64,000 bases of DNA from Nitrosomonas marina (GTDB lineage: Bacteria; Pseudomonadota; Gammaproteobacteria; Burkholderiales; Nitrosomonadaceae). Position 1 is the first letter of the stretch. Every line of letters starts with the position of its first letter. The translations under genes and the position numbers were made by a program. The notes under the pieces are model-generated. The model ran no database searches, had not been told where the DNA came from, and saw only the letters and a list, made by a program, of their open reading frames with translations. Below are positions 36,923 through 46,209 of this stretch, piece after piece. Where the stretch lies: assembly GCF_900111605.1 (NCBI RefSeq), contig NZ_FOIA01000001.1:62001-126000 (forward strand). The letters are read 5' to 3'.

Positions 36923-38182
36923 TTAAGGTTGTAACTGATTTTGCAGATGCGCTACCCGAATGGAAGCTGGCGGGTGCGAATCGTAAAAAGTCGAGTGTAA
37001 CGGATCGGGTGTCAAGGTAGCGGCATTATCCTGGTAGAGCTTAACCAGTGCGCTGATCAGATTATCAGCAGATGCATTTTTGGCAGCATAGGCATCGGCT
37101 TCAAATTCGTGCTTGCGTGAATAAATGCTCGAAACCGGATGAAACAGGAAGGTAAATACAGGCATTACAAGAAAAAAAAGCAGCAACGCCATCGCAGGCG
37201 CAGGTACCGAAGTACCGGTTACACCCAGGCCTTCATAAAACCAGGGTTGATTCATCAGATAACCGAGAAGCCAGAAGAATGCCAGACTTAGTACGAACGA
37301 GAGAGCAATCCTTTTGATCACATGGCGGTGTTTGAAATGCCCGAGTTCGTGTGCTAAAACAGCTTCAATTTCCCTGGGTTCGAGGCTTGAGAGCAACGTG
37401 TCAAAAAAGACTATGCGTTTGGTTTTACCAAATCCGGTAAAATACGCATTGCCATGTTTGCTGCGGCGTGAGCCATCCATTACAAACAGGCCACTGGACT
37501 TAAAACCGCATTTTTTCATCAGTTGCTCGATGCGCGTTTTAAGCGACTCGTCTTCAAGTGGAGTAAATCGATTGAACAGAGGTGCAATCCAGGTCGGGAA
37601 AATGGCCAGTAAAAATAAATTGAATGCCATCCATCCCGCCCAGGCGTAGAGCCACCAGAATTCGCCGGTTTTTTCCATCAGCCACAGAATGGCAAATAGC
37701 AGGGGCATGCCTAACAAGGCCATCAGCAGACCTTGTTTGATCAAGTCGGCAAAAAACATGGCTGGAGTCATTTTATTGAAACCGAACCGTTCCTCGATGA
37801 CAAAAATCCGGTAATAACTCAACGGTATTTCCACCAGGCTCATGATCAGGAACGTACTCATGATCAGGGCCATGCCGTGAATGATCGGATCATTGAACCA
37901 TTCTGACCAATAATGACTGATAGCATCCAATCCACCGCCCAGCGTCAGAATCAGCAATATTCCTGCATGCAGAAAAATACCGGGATAACCGGCACGAGTT
38001 TTTGCGCAGGTATAATCAGCTGCCTTGCGGTGATCAGAAAGGCTGATCTTGCTGGCAAATTCCTCGGGGACTCTGTTCTGATGCGCACGTACATGACGGA
38101 TATGCCGTGATGACAGCCATGCCTGAATCGAAACGGTCAATAATAAAACAGTGATAAAAATCAAGGTAAATGATTGCATCAT
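36923..38182 (-). CDS. M48 family membrane metalloprotease (Ste24/CAAX prenyl protease type)
   Basis: The 419-residue product has several transmembrane helices at about 5-25, 65-85, 105-130, 150-175, 180-205, 290-310 and 325-350. The zinc motif is HELGH (278-282), with a third ligand likely in RKHEFEADAY near 355. The layout is that of the Ste24-type CAAX protease rather than HtpX. Prenylated substrates are not known in bacteria, so it probably degrades or processes membrane proteins. It precedes the PCD-rsgA pair by 28 bases and diverges from orn. Confidence 0.92.
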   Translation of the reverse strand: MMQSFTLIFITVLLLTVSIQAWLSSRHIRHVRAHQNRVPEEFASKISLSDHRKAADYTCAKTRAGYPGIFLHAGILLILTLGGGLDAISHYWSEWFNDPIIHGMALIMSTFLIMSLVEIPLSYYRIFVIEERFGFNKMTPAMFFADLIKQGLLMALLGMPLLFAILWLMEKTGEFWWLYAWAGWMAFNLFLLAIFPTWIAPLFNRFTPLEDESLKTRIEQLMKKCGFKSSGLFVMDGSRRSKHGNAYFTGFGKTKRIVFFDTLLSSLEPREIEAVLAHELGHFKHRHVIKRIALSFVLSLAFFWLLGYLMNQPWFYEGLGVTGTSVPAPAMALLLFFLVMPVFTFLFHPVSSIYSRKHEFEADAYAAKNASADNLISALVKLYQDNAATLTPDPLHSTFYDSHPPASIRVAHLQNQLQP

Positions 38183-38282
38183 GGTTATTTTCTAAGTAAT
38201 CGATATTGAAAGTGACGTTGTGATACCGTTTGTGACAAAATAAAACAGATTACATTCATTAATTCTGACTTTTTGTTTAATT

Positions 38283-38834
38283 ATGGCACAAGATAACAAT
38301 AATCATAACCTTATTTGGATTGATATGGAGATGACCGGTCTTGATCCGGATAAAGACCGAATCATTGAGGTCGCGATTGTCATTACCGACGGACAGCTCA
38401 ATATGCTTGCCGAAAGTCCTGTTCTGGTTGTTTCTCAATCAAATGCAGTGCTTGAGGGTATGGACAAGTGGAACCGGTCGACGCATGCAAAATCAGGTCT
38501 GATTGGCAAGGTCAAAACGTCAACAATGACGGAGACCGATGTGGAAACACAAATGCTGTCTTTCCTGCGGCAACATGTACCCTCTGGTGCTTCACCCATG
38601 TGCGGCAATTCAATTTGCCAGGATCGCCGCTTTATGGCACGCTGGATGCCGGAACTTGAAGCGTATTTTCACTACCGCAATCTGGATGTCAGCACGCTCA
38701 AAGAACTTGTCAAACGCTGGAAGCCTGAAATCGCTTCAGGATTGAAAAAAGAAAGCAAACACGAAGCATTGGCCGATATTTATGATTCTATCAATGAACT
38801 CAAGTATTACCGGGAACATTTTATTGCTATATAA
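38283..38834 (+). CDS. orn: Oligoribonuclease Orn
   Basis: The 183-residue product is a DEDDh 3'-5' exonuclease of the usual length. Exo I is [13 protein letters not shown], Exo II includes '[16 protein letters not shown]', and Exo III ends in the His-containing '[16 protein letters not shown]'. It degrades di- to pentaribonucleotides, including pGpG from cyclic-di-GMP. It is divergent from the M48 gene. No regulatory site was noted. Confidence 0.97.
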   Translation: MAQDNNNHNLIWIDMEMTGLDPDKDRIIEVAIVITDGQLNMLAESPVLVVSQSNAVLEGMDKWNRSTHAKSGLIGKVKTSTMTETDVETQMLSFLRQHVPSGASPMCGNSICQDRRFMARWMPELEAYFHYRNLDVSTLKELVKRWKPEIASGLKKESKHEALADIYDSINELKYYREHFIAI

Positions 38835-38997
38835 CAAGCGATGATATCGCTGCTGTACATGCCGGAATCATAATCAACGATTGATCATTATTGACTCGGT
38901 CGAAGCAGTTTTTTATGCCGACGTGTTATTAAATGTGGCTCGGAAAGCATGCTATTATTTTTTCGTATCAGTACATTCACTTACAAGGAGAACAAAC

Positions 38998-39567
38998 ATG
39001 TCCGACTCTAAACGCTTAATTTCAGTGTCTGCGGCAGCAGCTTTATTTGTATTTACGCTGAACCTGCCTTCTGTCATGGCGCATAGTCCAGGTCTTGATG
39101 ATGACCATCATCATGATCAGGATTCATGTGAAATGTGTGAAAAGAAAATATCCAAAATGGATGCTGATGGAGATGGCAAAATCAGCAGAAGAGAATTCAT
39201 GAAATTTCAGGGCGAGAAATTTAACAAACATGATTTGAATAATGATCGTTTTCTGGATATGGACGAGATCCACTGGATGATGGAAGACATGCACGCACAA
39301 ATGAAAAAGGATCATGATCACGGTGAGAAGCATGACAAAGATAACGCTGATCATGGACACGGACACGGACACGGACACGGTCATGGACACGGAGACGAAA
39401 AAGAGGGTGCGCATGGGCACGGACACGGCCATGGTCATGGTCATGAAAAAGAACATGGTGAAAAACAAGAACATGATCATGAAGAGATTGAACATTCACC
39501 GCATGGAAGTCATGGTGAGGCGACACATGACGGTGATGATGAACAGGATGCGCACATGAATCACTGA
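38998..39567 (+). CDS. Secreted EF-hand protein with Gly-His repeats
   Basis: ATG 38998 follows AAGGAG closely; the open frame upstream of it is not credible. The 189-residue product has a signal peptide ending at about VMA-HS. Two EF-hand loops are visible: DADGDGKISRREF and DLNNDRFLDMDEI, with the expected oxygen ligands. The C-terminal half consists of Gly-His dipeptide runs in two blocks separated by a charged EKEG segment, then an Asp/Glu/His tail. It probably binds calcium and soft divalent metals. The gene converges with the RND efflux adaptor gene, which suggests a shared role in metal tolerance. Length of the Gly-His blocks is likely to vary by slippage. Confidence 0.85.
   Translation: MSDSKRLISVSAAAALFVFTLNLPSVMAHSPGLDDDHHHDQDSCEMCEKKISKMDADGDGKISRREFMKFQGEKFNKHDLNNDRFLDMDEIHWMMEDMHAQMKKDHDHGEKHDKDNADHGHGHGHGHGHGHGDEKEGAHGHGHGHGHGHEKEHGEKQEHDHEEIEHSPHGSHGEATHDGDDEQDAHMNH
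39352..39444 (+). repeat. GGACAC-type hexanucleotide repeats coding Gly-His
   Basis: Two arrays of a six-base unit, ggacac with variants ggtcat and ggccat, lie at about 39355-39390 and 39412-39444 inside the EF-hand gene. Each unit encodes Gly-His and keeps the frame. This is not a CRISPR: units are short and have no spacers. Confidence 0.85.
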
Positions 39568-39605
39568 ATCAATTCCATGTAGTCGATTCAATGATCATCA
39601 TTCAG

Positions 39606-39631
39606 TACCACCGGCTAGTCTGGTGGTATTT
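39606..39631 (+). terminator. Possible terminator after EF-hand gene
   Basis: A seven-base-pair stem (taccacc and ggtggta with a nine-base loop) is followed by only three T residues. It sits about 40 bases after the stop. Weak T-tract; could also act for the opposite strand. Confidence 0.4.
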
Positions 39632-39693
39632 GATCATAAGGAAGCTAAAGGAAATTTGTTCGCATCTAAACTAATACAGCTGAGCCAATACAA

Positions 39694-40950
39694 TTAATGC
39701 GCGTGAGAGGTTTCGCTTTTGTTTATTTCCGCAATCAGGTAATAGGCATTGTTCCATGCCACCTTGGCATTGTCCGGGAATGATTCGACTGGAAATAGTT
39801 CAATCCACCCATCATCCGAAATACCCGTTCTGACCTCGACAGGCCTGAAAATCCATTCCATTTTCCCATTTTGACGGTGAGGTTCCGCAGAGAAAATAAA
39901 CGATTTTCCGTCGTCTGTGACAACAGCACTTTCCGGCAGCGCAGTGACAGACGAGTTTTCGATATGGATTTCACCGGAAATATACATGCCTGGAATCATG
40001 AGGCTGTGTTTTTGTTCAATTTCTGCATGCACATGGACAGCCCTGGGCGTTTGCTCAAAATTCTTTCCGACCGCAAAGATTCGTGCGGATATTGTTTTCC
40101 CCGGGAGAGATTCAACTCTGAATGATACTTGCTGGCCTTCACGAACTTGAGAAACGTTTTTTTCAAACACCATCAGGTCAGCGTGAATATGCTCCAGATT
40201 CATGATCATAAACAATGTAGCATTGGGGTCGACAAATTGTCCCAGTTGTATCAGCACCTTTTCGATGTTGCCGTCAATCGGGCTGACGACAGGGACGCTT
40301 TGCAGAATTTTTCCGGTTCTGACCTGCCTGGCATCAATATTCAGCTGTACTAATTGCGCCTCATATCCTGCGATTTCACCTTTCATTGCCAGGTAATCTG
40401 CTTTTGCCTGTTGAAATGCTTTGGCAGAGCCGACACCTGCCTCAAAAAGGTGTTCTTCACGCAGATATTCCTTTTTCAGGAACTGCATTTGATTATAGAC
40501 ACGTATGTAAGCTGCCTGAAGATTGGTCAGATTGGGGTGTGAGAGATAAGCCAGCACCTGACCTTTGTGTACTTTTTCTCCTTCTATCACTTCGATTGCA
40601 GTGACGTTTGCGCCCAGAATTGCTGTAACGGTGGCTCTGTGTTGTGGAAACAGGGCAAGCCTGCCGTTTACTTTAATTTTTCCTGAAAGTGAGCGAACAG
40701 GTAAAGTGTCGATCCTGATGTCCAGGTTGGCGAGCATCAATTCAGACAAATGCACCTCATTGATTTCTTGGTGCATATGCATAGAGTCCGTTTTGCTGTG
40801 ACGATCAAATTCCTTGACATCGGAATGATGGTGCTTGTGTCCGTTTTCTGCTTTCGGCGCAGGGCGATCGTAAGTCTGTTGGTAACAGCCGGATACGGAC
40901 AGAATAATCAGCATCAAGTAAGCAAGCAGGGACAGTTTGTATTGGCTCAT
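39694..40950 (-). CDS. czcB: Efflux RND periplasmic adaptor, CzcB-like
   Basis: The 418-residue product is a lipoprotein (lipobox SVSGC, Cys22). A His/Met-rich segment follows (about 36-62, including HKHHH and MHMH), which may pick up metal in the periplasm. The rest is a standard membrane-fusion protein: hairpin, lipoyl-type strands ('ANVTAIEVIEGEKVHKGQVL'), beta-barrel and proximal domain, ending in SHAH. It links the inner-membrane pump to the outer-membrane channel. The gene is 27 bases downstream of the fused pump gene and probably cotranscribed. Metal specificity is not certain but the pump partner suggests divalent cations. Confidence 0.92.
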   Translation of the reverse strand: MSQYKLSLLAYLMLIILSVSGCYQQTYDRPAPKAENGHKHHHSDVKEFDRHSKTDSMHMHQEINEVHLSELMLANLDIRIDTLPVRSLSGKIKVNGRLALFPQHRATVTAILGANVTAIEVIEGEKVHKGQVLAYLSHPNLTNLQAAYIRVYNQMQFLKKEYLREEHLFEAGVGSAKAFQQAKADYLAMKGEIAGYEAQLVQLNIDARQVRTGKILQSVPVVSPIDGNIEKVLIQLGQFVDPNATLFMIMNLEHIHADLMVFEKNVSQVREGQQVSFRVESLPGKTISARIFAVGKNFEQTPRAVHVHAEIEQKHSLMIPGMYISGEIHIENSSVTALPESAVVTDDGKSFIFSAEPHRQNGKMEWIFRPVEVRTGISDDGWIELFPVESFPDNAKVAWNNAYYLIAEINKSETSHAH

Positions 40951-40977
40951 TTAATTCGTTCTTTATTCAAAAAATTT

Positions 40978-43900
40978 TCAGTGTGTTGTTTTCAAGAAGT
41001 ATTCCAGTTGAAAGCGGCTGTCCAGATAATTGCCAAAGGCATTCCATGAATCGATTTCAACACGTATCGCCTCGCGCATATTTTGCAAAAATGTGACGTA
41101 GTCGATTGCGCCTTGCCTGTATGCAAACAGCGCGCCTTCTTGTTGTTCCTGTGCCATGGGAAGTGCTGTTTGCTGATAGTATCGCCATGAATTCAACCAT
41201 TTGGTGTATTGTTCGCGAATACTTTGATATGCAGTATTCAGTTCCCGTTGCGTTTGCCGAAGATTCTGGGTTGCGATTGAACGTTGAATTTTGGCCGATT
41301 GTGACCTTCCCAGTTCCGGGCCGAAAAACAGCGGAATCTGAATGCCTGCCTGGAACTGGTGAAAGCCGCCCGGTAGTCCTGTAATCTCCTGTTTGCCGTA
41401 CATCAGGTTGAATTTTGGCATAAACTGCGCTTTTCTTTCATTGACAGCTGCGTCAGCTACACTGATTTGTTGTTTGGAAACATCCAATAATGGGTGATTT
41501 TCCAAAGCACCGGCCGTTGATTCAAGCGGTGTATCCAGTTGATGCGCCGGCGTGTCAGGGACGTTAAAAAATGTTTCGGTGACAAACCATAGGTTGAGTT
41601 TCTGTATTGCGCTCAGATAATCACGATAGGCCTGTTCTTTTAATATCTGCACTTGGTTTCCCTGGTTCGTTGTCGCCAGGTATTCCAGTCTGGAGGTTGC
41701 GCCAACCTCAAACCGTATACTGGCTGCCCGTTTGATATCCTTGAAGATTGAATCAAGGCGTGTGTACACCTTATAGTTTTTTTGGGCTGTATAGGCCTCG
41801 GCCCAGGCCCGGCTGACTTCACGCTCCACCTCTATAACAGAGAGTCTAAACACACTTTCAGCCAATCCTATTCGCTTTTCTTGAAGTTTTAGTTTGGGCG
41901 ATACACCGAATACATCGATCTGACGTTGCTGTATGCCGATTTGGGTGTAAACGCCTTGCGCTTTACCAATTTCTTCTCCACCGGTAAAAATGGACGTGTT
42001 GCCCAGGTTCCAGGCAGTCTTTTTTAAAACTTTCTGGTTTTCTATTTCTAGTTTCGCAGCCTGGATTTTTGGAAAATTTTCAACGGCAAGTCGTTGGGCA
42101 TCGTCCAGCGTGATCGTTTGTTCGCTTCCGGATGGGTGTGTTGGTGCTGGCATCGCTGTGGCGGCGTACAATGAAACGAATAACAGGAGCAAAATGGACA
42201 TTGGTTTTCTCGATTTTGAGATTAGAGTTTTTTCGCGGCTCTTCTTCTCTGTCCCTTTTGGGGTTTCAGCACCATGGGTTTCAACAATCGCATACAATAC
42301 CGGCAGCACGACCAGTGTAAACAGCGCGGACGATAATAGACCTCCTATGACAACGGTGGATAGTGGATGCTGGATTTCAGAACCTGCCGTAACGGCAAGT
42401 GCCATTGGCATAAAACCAACAATATCTGTTGTATCAGCGAGCAGGATGGGTCTGATTCGCTCTTTGGTGCCGATAAGAATGCGTTGTTTGATATGGGTGA
42501 TTCCTTCCGCTTTTAATGTGTTGAAACGATCTATGAGTACCAGATCGTCAAGCACGGCGATGCCAAAAACAACAATAAAACCAATGCCGGCAGAAATACT
42601 GAAGGGCATGTCTCGTATCCATAGTGCGAATACACCGCCAATTGCAGCCAGTGGAACACCGGTGAAGATTATCAGGGAGTGGGAAATTGACCTCAGGGCA
42701 AAGTAGAGCAGTAAAAAAACCATGAATAAAACAATGGGAACAAGTACAGTTAGTCTCTGTTTTGCGCTGAGCAGGTTCTCGTATTCGCCGCCATAAGTAA
42801 GGTAGTATCCAGGCGGCAAATCCAGCTCGGTATTCAGCTTTTGCTGGATATCCCTGACCACGGATTCGACATCGCGCCCTCGGGTGTTGACGCCTACATA
42901 GATTCTTCGATAGGCATTGTCGCGTGAAATTTGCATGGGTCCCTGCGCGTAATTGATATCCGCCAGTTCCTGGAGCGGAATTTGATGGCCATTGGGCAGG
43001 TCCACGTAAAGATTGCGTAAATCATCAATACTTTTCTGGTAGGCAGGATCAAAGCGTATAACCATTTCAAAGCGCTTCTCGCCTTCCAGTATGATGCCTG
43101 CAACACCGCCGGCAAATGCCGTATTGATATATTCATTCAGCTTCTCAATATTCAATTCGTACTGAGCGAGTTTCTCCCGGTTGTAACGCACGGTCATTTG
43201 GGCAAGACCGGTAATTCTCTCAGGGCTGACATCACCCACCCCGGGCACCGTTTGGATGATTTTTGCCATTTGTTCAACTTTCTGTGCCAGTACACCAAGA
43301 TCATCACCGTACAACTTTACAGCAATATCTTCTCGAACTCCGGTTAACAGCTCGTTGAAACGAAGCTCAACCGGCTGACTGAAAACCAGGTTGACACCCA
43401 CAAGCCTGCTATCGAGCAGAGTTTTTATTTTTTCTATGAGCGCATCCTTTGAATTTGCGGAAATCCACTGACTGGTGTCTTTTTCCAGAATGATGAACAT
43501 GTCGGCGATATCCATTGGCATTGGGTCGGTCGGAATATCGGAGACCCCAATTCTGGATAAAACGGTTTGAATCTCAGGGAAATTCTCCAGCAGAAGGTTT
43601 TCTATTTTGTTGGAAACCTCGATGGCTTCAGTGAGGCTGCTACCCGGTCTGATCAATGCCTGCATTGCTATGTCACCCTCGTCCAGCTGGGGTATAAACA
43701 CGCCGCCCATTCTGGAAAAAACAAAACCGGCCGAGCCGAATAGGGATATCGCGACAATGATGACAATTGTTTTATGTCGCAAGGCGCTTTTCAGCAATGG
43801 CCGGTAAGCGTAATGAAATCCGCCCACAATACGGTTACCGCAATTCTCGAGTCGCTTGCCCCATTTTTCATGCCGGCTTCCTTTGTTTTTTGTCGGCTTT

Positions 43901-45414
43901 AAAAGCAGGGCGGACATCATCGGAACGTAAGTCAGGCACAGCAGGATGGCGCCCAGCATGGCGAAGCCAAGCGTATAAGCCATGGGATGGAACATTTTGC
44001 CTTCAATGCCGGTCAGCGACAGGATGGGAATAAACACAATCAAAATAATCAGCTGGCCAAAAAACGCTGTTTTCATCATGGTGCTACCTGCGTTATAGGC
44101 GATGTCATCCATGACATCCTGACTGATTGCGAAAGTATTCGACCTGAGCTGCTTCTGAATTTCAAAAACGGTTCGTTCGACTATGATGACGACGCCATCG
44201 ACAATGATCCCGAAATCAATAGCGCCCAGGCTGATCAGGTTGCCTGATACATCGAACAGGCGCATCATGATAAAAGCAAACAGCAGTGATAAAGGAATGG
44301 CGCTGGCGGTAATAATCCCGCCGCGTATACTGCCTAACAGTATGACCAGGACAAAAATGACAATGAGTGCGCCTTCTGTAAGATTCTGGGTGACAGTTGA
44401 GGTGGTCCTTTCTATCAATGCGCTTCTATCCAGAAACGGTTTGATTTCAATACTTTCTGGCAGAGATTTTTGAATTTCACCGATGCGTTCCTGAACATTG
44501 TGAATAACGGCGTTTGAATTGGAACCTCGCAGCATCATTATCATGCCGCCAACCGCTTCTCTGCCATCCTGTGTAAAAGCGCCGTAGCGCACCTGGTGGC
44601 CAAAGTGTACTTTTTCTGCAATATCTCTGATTAAAACAGGAATGCCATTTTCATTTTTTATGAAGATATTTTGGATGTCGTCGAGTGAACGTACCAGTCC
44701 TTCGCCGCGGATAAAATTAGCCATGTTGTGTTTTTCAATATACGCCCCGCCGGTATTGGCATTGTTGCGACGTAGCGCTTCAAACACCTCGGAAATGGAA
44801 ATATTGTTGGCGTTCAGTCGTTCAGGGTTGATGGCAATTTCGTATTGCTTAATTTTTCCGCCGAAGGAATTGATTCCCACGACGCCATCCACCAGCGCCA
44901 TTTGTCGTTTTACAATCCAGTCTTGAATAGTGCGCAATTCCGTGGGTGAAAAGGCGGCTTCGTAACCCGGTTTGGGTTGAAGGGTATACTGATATATTTC
45001 ACCCAGGCCCGTTGTGATAGGGCCCATATATGGGTTTCCAAACTGTTTTGGAATCTGTTGCCTGACAGTGTTCAGTTTTTCCTGGACCAGCTGGCGTGGC
45101 AGGTAAATTCCCATATCATCCTCAAAGACGATAGTTACAACTGAAAGGCCAAAACGTGAGATGGACCGGATTTCCACAACACCGGGCAGATTGGCCATTG
45201 CCAGTTCAACCGGAAAGGTGACAAATCGTTCGATGTCCTCGGTCGCCAGATTTTGAGACACCGTGATGACCTGCACCTGATTATTAGTGATGTCTGGCAG
45301 TGAACCAAGATTCATGGTGAACATGGAATAAACGCCAGCACATATTAGGCTGACTGTCATCAAACCCACAATCAGTTTGTTCTTGATTGAAAAATATATG
45401 ATGTTATTGATCAT
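40978..45414 (-). CDS. czcA: HME-RND metal efflux pump CzcA fused to TolC-like outer-membrane channel
   Basis: The single open frame codes for 1478 residues. Residues 1 to about 1045 are a complete HME-RND pump with 12 transmembrane helices. The relay motif in helix 4 is DFGIIVDGVVIIVE, which fits divalent-cation (Zn/Co/Cd/Ni) pumps rather than Cu/Ag CusA types. A Lys/Arg-rich linker follows, then a hydrophobic stretch at about 1072-1088 ending in an A-x-A-like site (ATAMPAP), as if an internal signal peptide were kept. From about 1100 to the end is a CzcC/TolC-type outer-membrane factor ('ITLDDAQRLAVENFPKIQAA'). Fusions of this kind are common in Bacteroidetes, so transfer is possible. No frameshift or stop lies between the parts. 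How one chain reaches both membranes is unclear; cleavage at the internal site would solve it. Confidence 0.93.
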   Translation of the reverse strand: MINNIIYFSIKNKLIVGLMTVSLICAGVYSMFTMNLGSLPDITNNQVQVITVSQNLATEDIERFVTFPVELAMANLPGVVEIRSISRFGLSVVTIVFEDDMGIYLPRQLVQEKLNTVRQQIPKQFGNPYMGPITTGLGEIYQYTLQPKPGYEAAFSPTELRTIQDWIVKRQMALVDGVVGINSFGGKIKQYEIAINPERLNANNISISEVFEALRRNNANTGGAYIEKHNMANFIRGEGLVRSLDDIQNIFIKNENGIPVLIRDIAEKVHFGHQVRYGAFTQDGREAVGGMIMMLRGSNSNAVIHNVQERIGEIQKSLPESIEIKPFLDRSALIERTTSTVTQNLTEGALIVIFVLVILLGSIRGGIITASAIPLSLLFAFIMMRLFDVSGNLISLGAIDFGIIVDGVVIIVERTVFEIQKQLRSNTFAISQDVMDDIAYNAGSTMMKTAFFGQLIILIVFIPILSLTGIEGKMFHPMAYTLGFAMLGAILLCLTYVPMMSALLLKPTKNKGSRHEKWGKRLENCGNRIVGGFHYAYRPLLKSALRHKTIVIIVAISLFGSAGFVFSRMGGVFIPQLDEGDIAMQALIRPGSSLTEAIEVSNKIENLLLENFPEIQTVLSRIGVSDIPTDPMPMDIADMFIILEKDTSQWISANSKDALIEKIKTLLDSRLVGVNLVFSQPVELRFNELLTGVREDIAVKLYGDDLGVLAQKVEQMAKIIQTVPGVGDVSPERITGLAQMTVRYNREKLAQYELNIEKLNEYINTAFAGGVAGIILEGEKRFEMVIRFDPAYQKSIDDLRNLYVDLPNGHQIPLQELADINYAQGPMQISRDNAYRRIYVGVNTRGRDVESVVRDIQQKLNTELDLPPGYYLTYGGEYENLLSAKQRLTVLVPIVLFMVFLLLYFALRSISHSLIIFTGVPLAAIGGVFALWIRDMPFSISAGIGFIVVFGIAVLDDLVLIDRFNTLKAEGITHIKQRILIGTKERIRPILLADTTDIVGFMPMALAVTAGSEIQHPLSTVVIGGLLSSALFTLVVLPVLYAIVETHGAETPKGTEKKSREKTLISKSRKPMSILLLLFVSLYAATAMPAPTHPSGSEQTITLDDAQRLAVENFPKIQAAKLEIENQKVLKKTAWNLGNTSIFTGGEEIGKAQGVYTQIGIQQRQIDVFGVSPKLKLQEKRIGLAESVFRLSVIEVEREVSRAWAEAYTAQKNYKVYTRLDSIFKDIKRAASIRFEVGATSRLEYLATTNQGNQVQILKEQAYRDYLSAIQKLNLWFVTETFFNVPDTPAHQLDTPLESTAGALENHPLLDVSKQQISVADAAVNERKAQFMPKFNLMYGKQEITGLPGGFHQFQAGIQIPLFFGPELGRSQSAKIQRSIATQNLRQTQRELNTAYQSIREQYTKWLNSWRYYQQTALPMAQEQQEGALFAYRQGAIDYVTFLQNMREAIRVEIDSWNAFGNYLDSRFQLEYFLKTTH

Positions 45415-45724
45415 TATTCGGCTCTTTTGACGGAAAAGAAGTATTGATGCGGGCAGTTATTTTTCAGGTAATACGTACTGGCACGAATGCCAGACTTAAC
45501 ATTCACGCAACACTGAACCTGTTATAAGCTGCAGGGATTGTGCTACAACCGTAACAGTCAATTTCAGTCTGTCTGAAGTTGGGCCAACCTGTACCGCAGC
45601 TTCATGCAGTAAATGAAATATGCAGTGTGCAATTGATATTCCGGCACCCTTTGAACAAGCTGGCTGGAACACGCCATCAGTTTTCTGAGGGAGCAGCAGG
45701 TATCCCGGTGTGTGCAACAATCTG
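45415..45724. other. Leader gap upstream of fused pump gene
   Basis: Only a 74-codon minus-strand frame of unconvincing composition occurs (45496-45720). The czc operon probably starts farther upstream with the CzcI-like gene. No terminator was found, so readthrough to the pump gene is possible. Confidence 0.45.
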
Positions 45725-46150
45725 TTAGCTGCGGTCGGAGATTCGAGGAGGGCGAAACAGAGAATATGCGGGGGTGTCTGATATCAGCTCAGAAATGAAT
45801 TCATCAAAAACTTCTGTAATTGCAGGGAGCAGGGAATACAGTGGTTTTGTCAGGAAAAAGGGCTGTTGTGCAGTACTGAGGCATACGCCGGATGATACTG
45901 CTAATTCGGTTTCTGCAGAAAAATCCTGGGGTGGGTTATTTGTATGTGTTTTCTGGGTGATTGGATGTAAATGCTGATGATCATTGTCCAGGACGTGCAT
46001 AAAAATCTCGCCTTGAAAGGCCCACGCCAGTGAATTAGACACCAGTGCACAGAGAAATATTAACAGTACGCAATTGATGAAAAAATGATTATTCGTCATG
46101 AACGAGCGTAAGTCTTTTGTGAATGCAATAAAATGATCAACGCGCTGCAC
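45725..46150 (-). CDS. CzcI-like small exported protein
   Basis: The product of up to 141 residues begins at GTG 46150 or, more plausibly for export, at ATG 46099, giving 124 residues. A hydrophobic signal (about residues 24-42 of the longer form) is followed by a His-containing segment 'HVLDNDHQHLHPITQKTHTN' and a C-terminus ending near RPPRIS. CzcI-type proteins that head czc operons share this layout: signal peptide, His cluster, Pro-rich end. They are proposed to modulate efflux-operon expression. It is the first gene on the strand leading to the fused pump. Similarity is weak and positional support matters. Confidence 0.55.
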   Translation of the reverse strand: MQRVDHFIAFTKDLRSFMTNNHFFINCVLLIFLCALVSNSLAWAFQGEIFMHVLDNDHQHLHPITQKTHTNNPPQDFSAETELAVSSGVCLSTAQQPFFLTKPLYSLLPAITEVFDEFISELISDTPAYSLFRPPRISDRS

Positions 46151-46209
46151 TCACAGTGGAATTCCTGATTCCAAAACGAGACTGACGTAAATTTTCAATG
46201 ATGTCAATT

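Noticed and set aside
39352..39444. Short-unit repeats as a possible CRISPR array
   Set aside because: Six-base units, no spacers, and they encode Gly-His in frame.
45496..45720. Minus-strand frame between CzcI-like and pump genes
   Set aside because: No ribosome-binding site, mixed composition, no recognisable motif.
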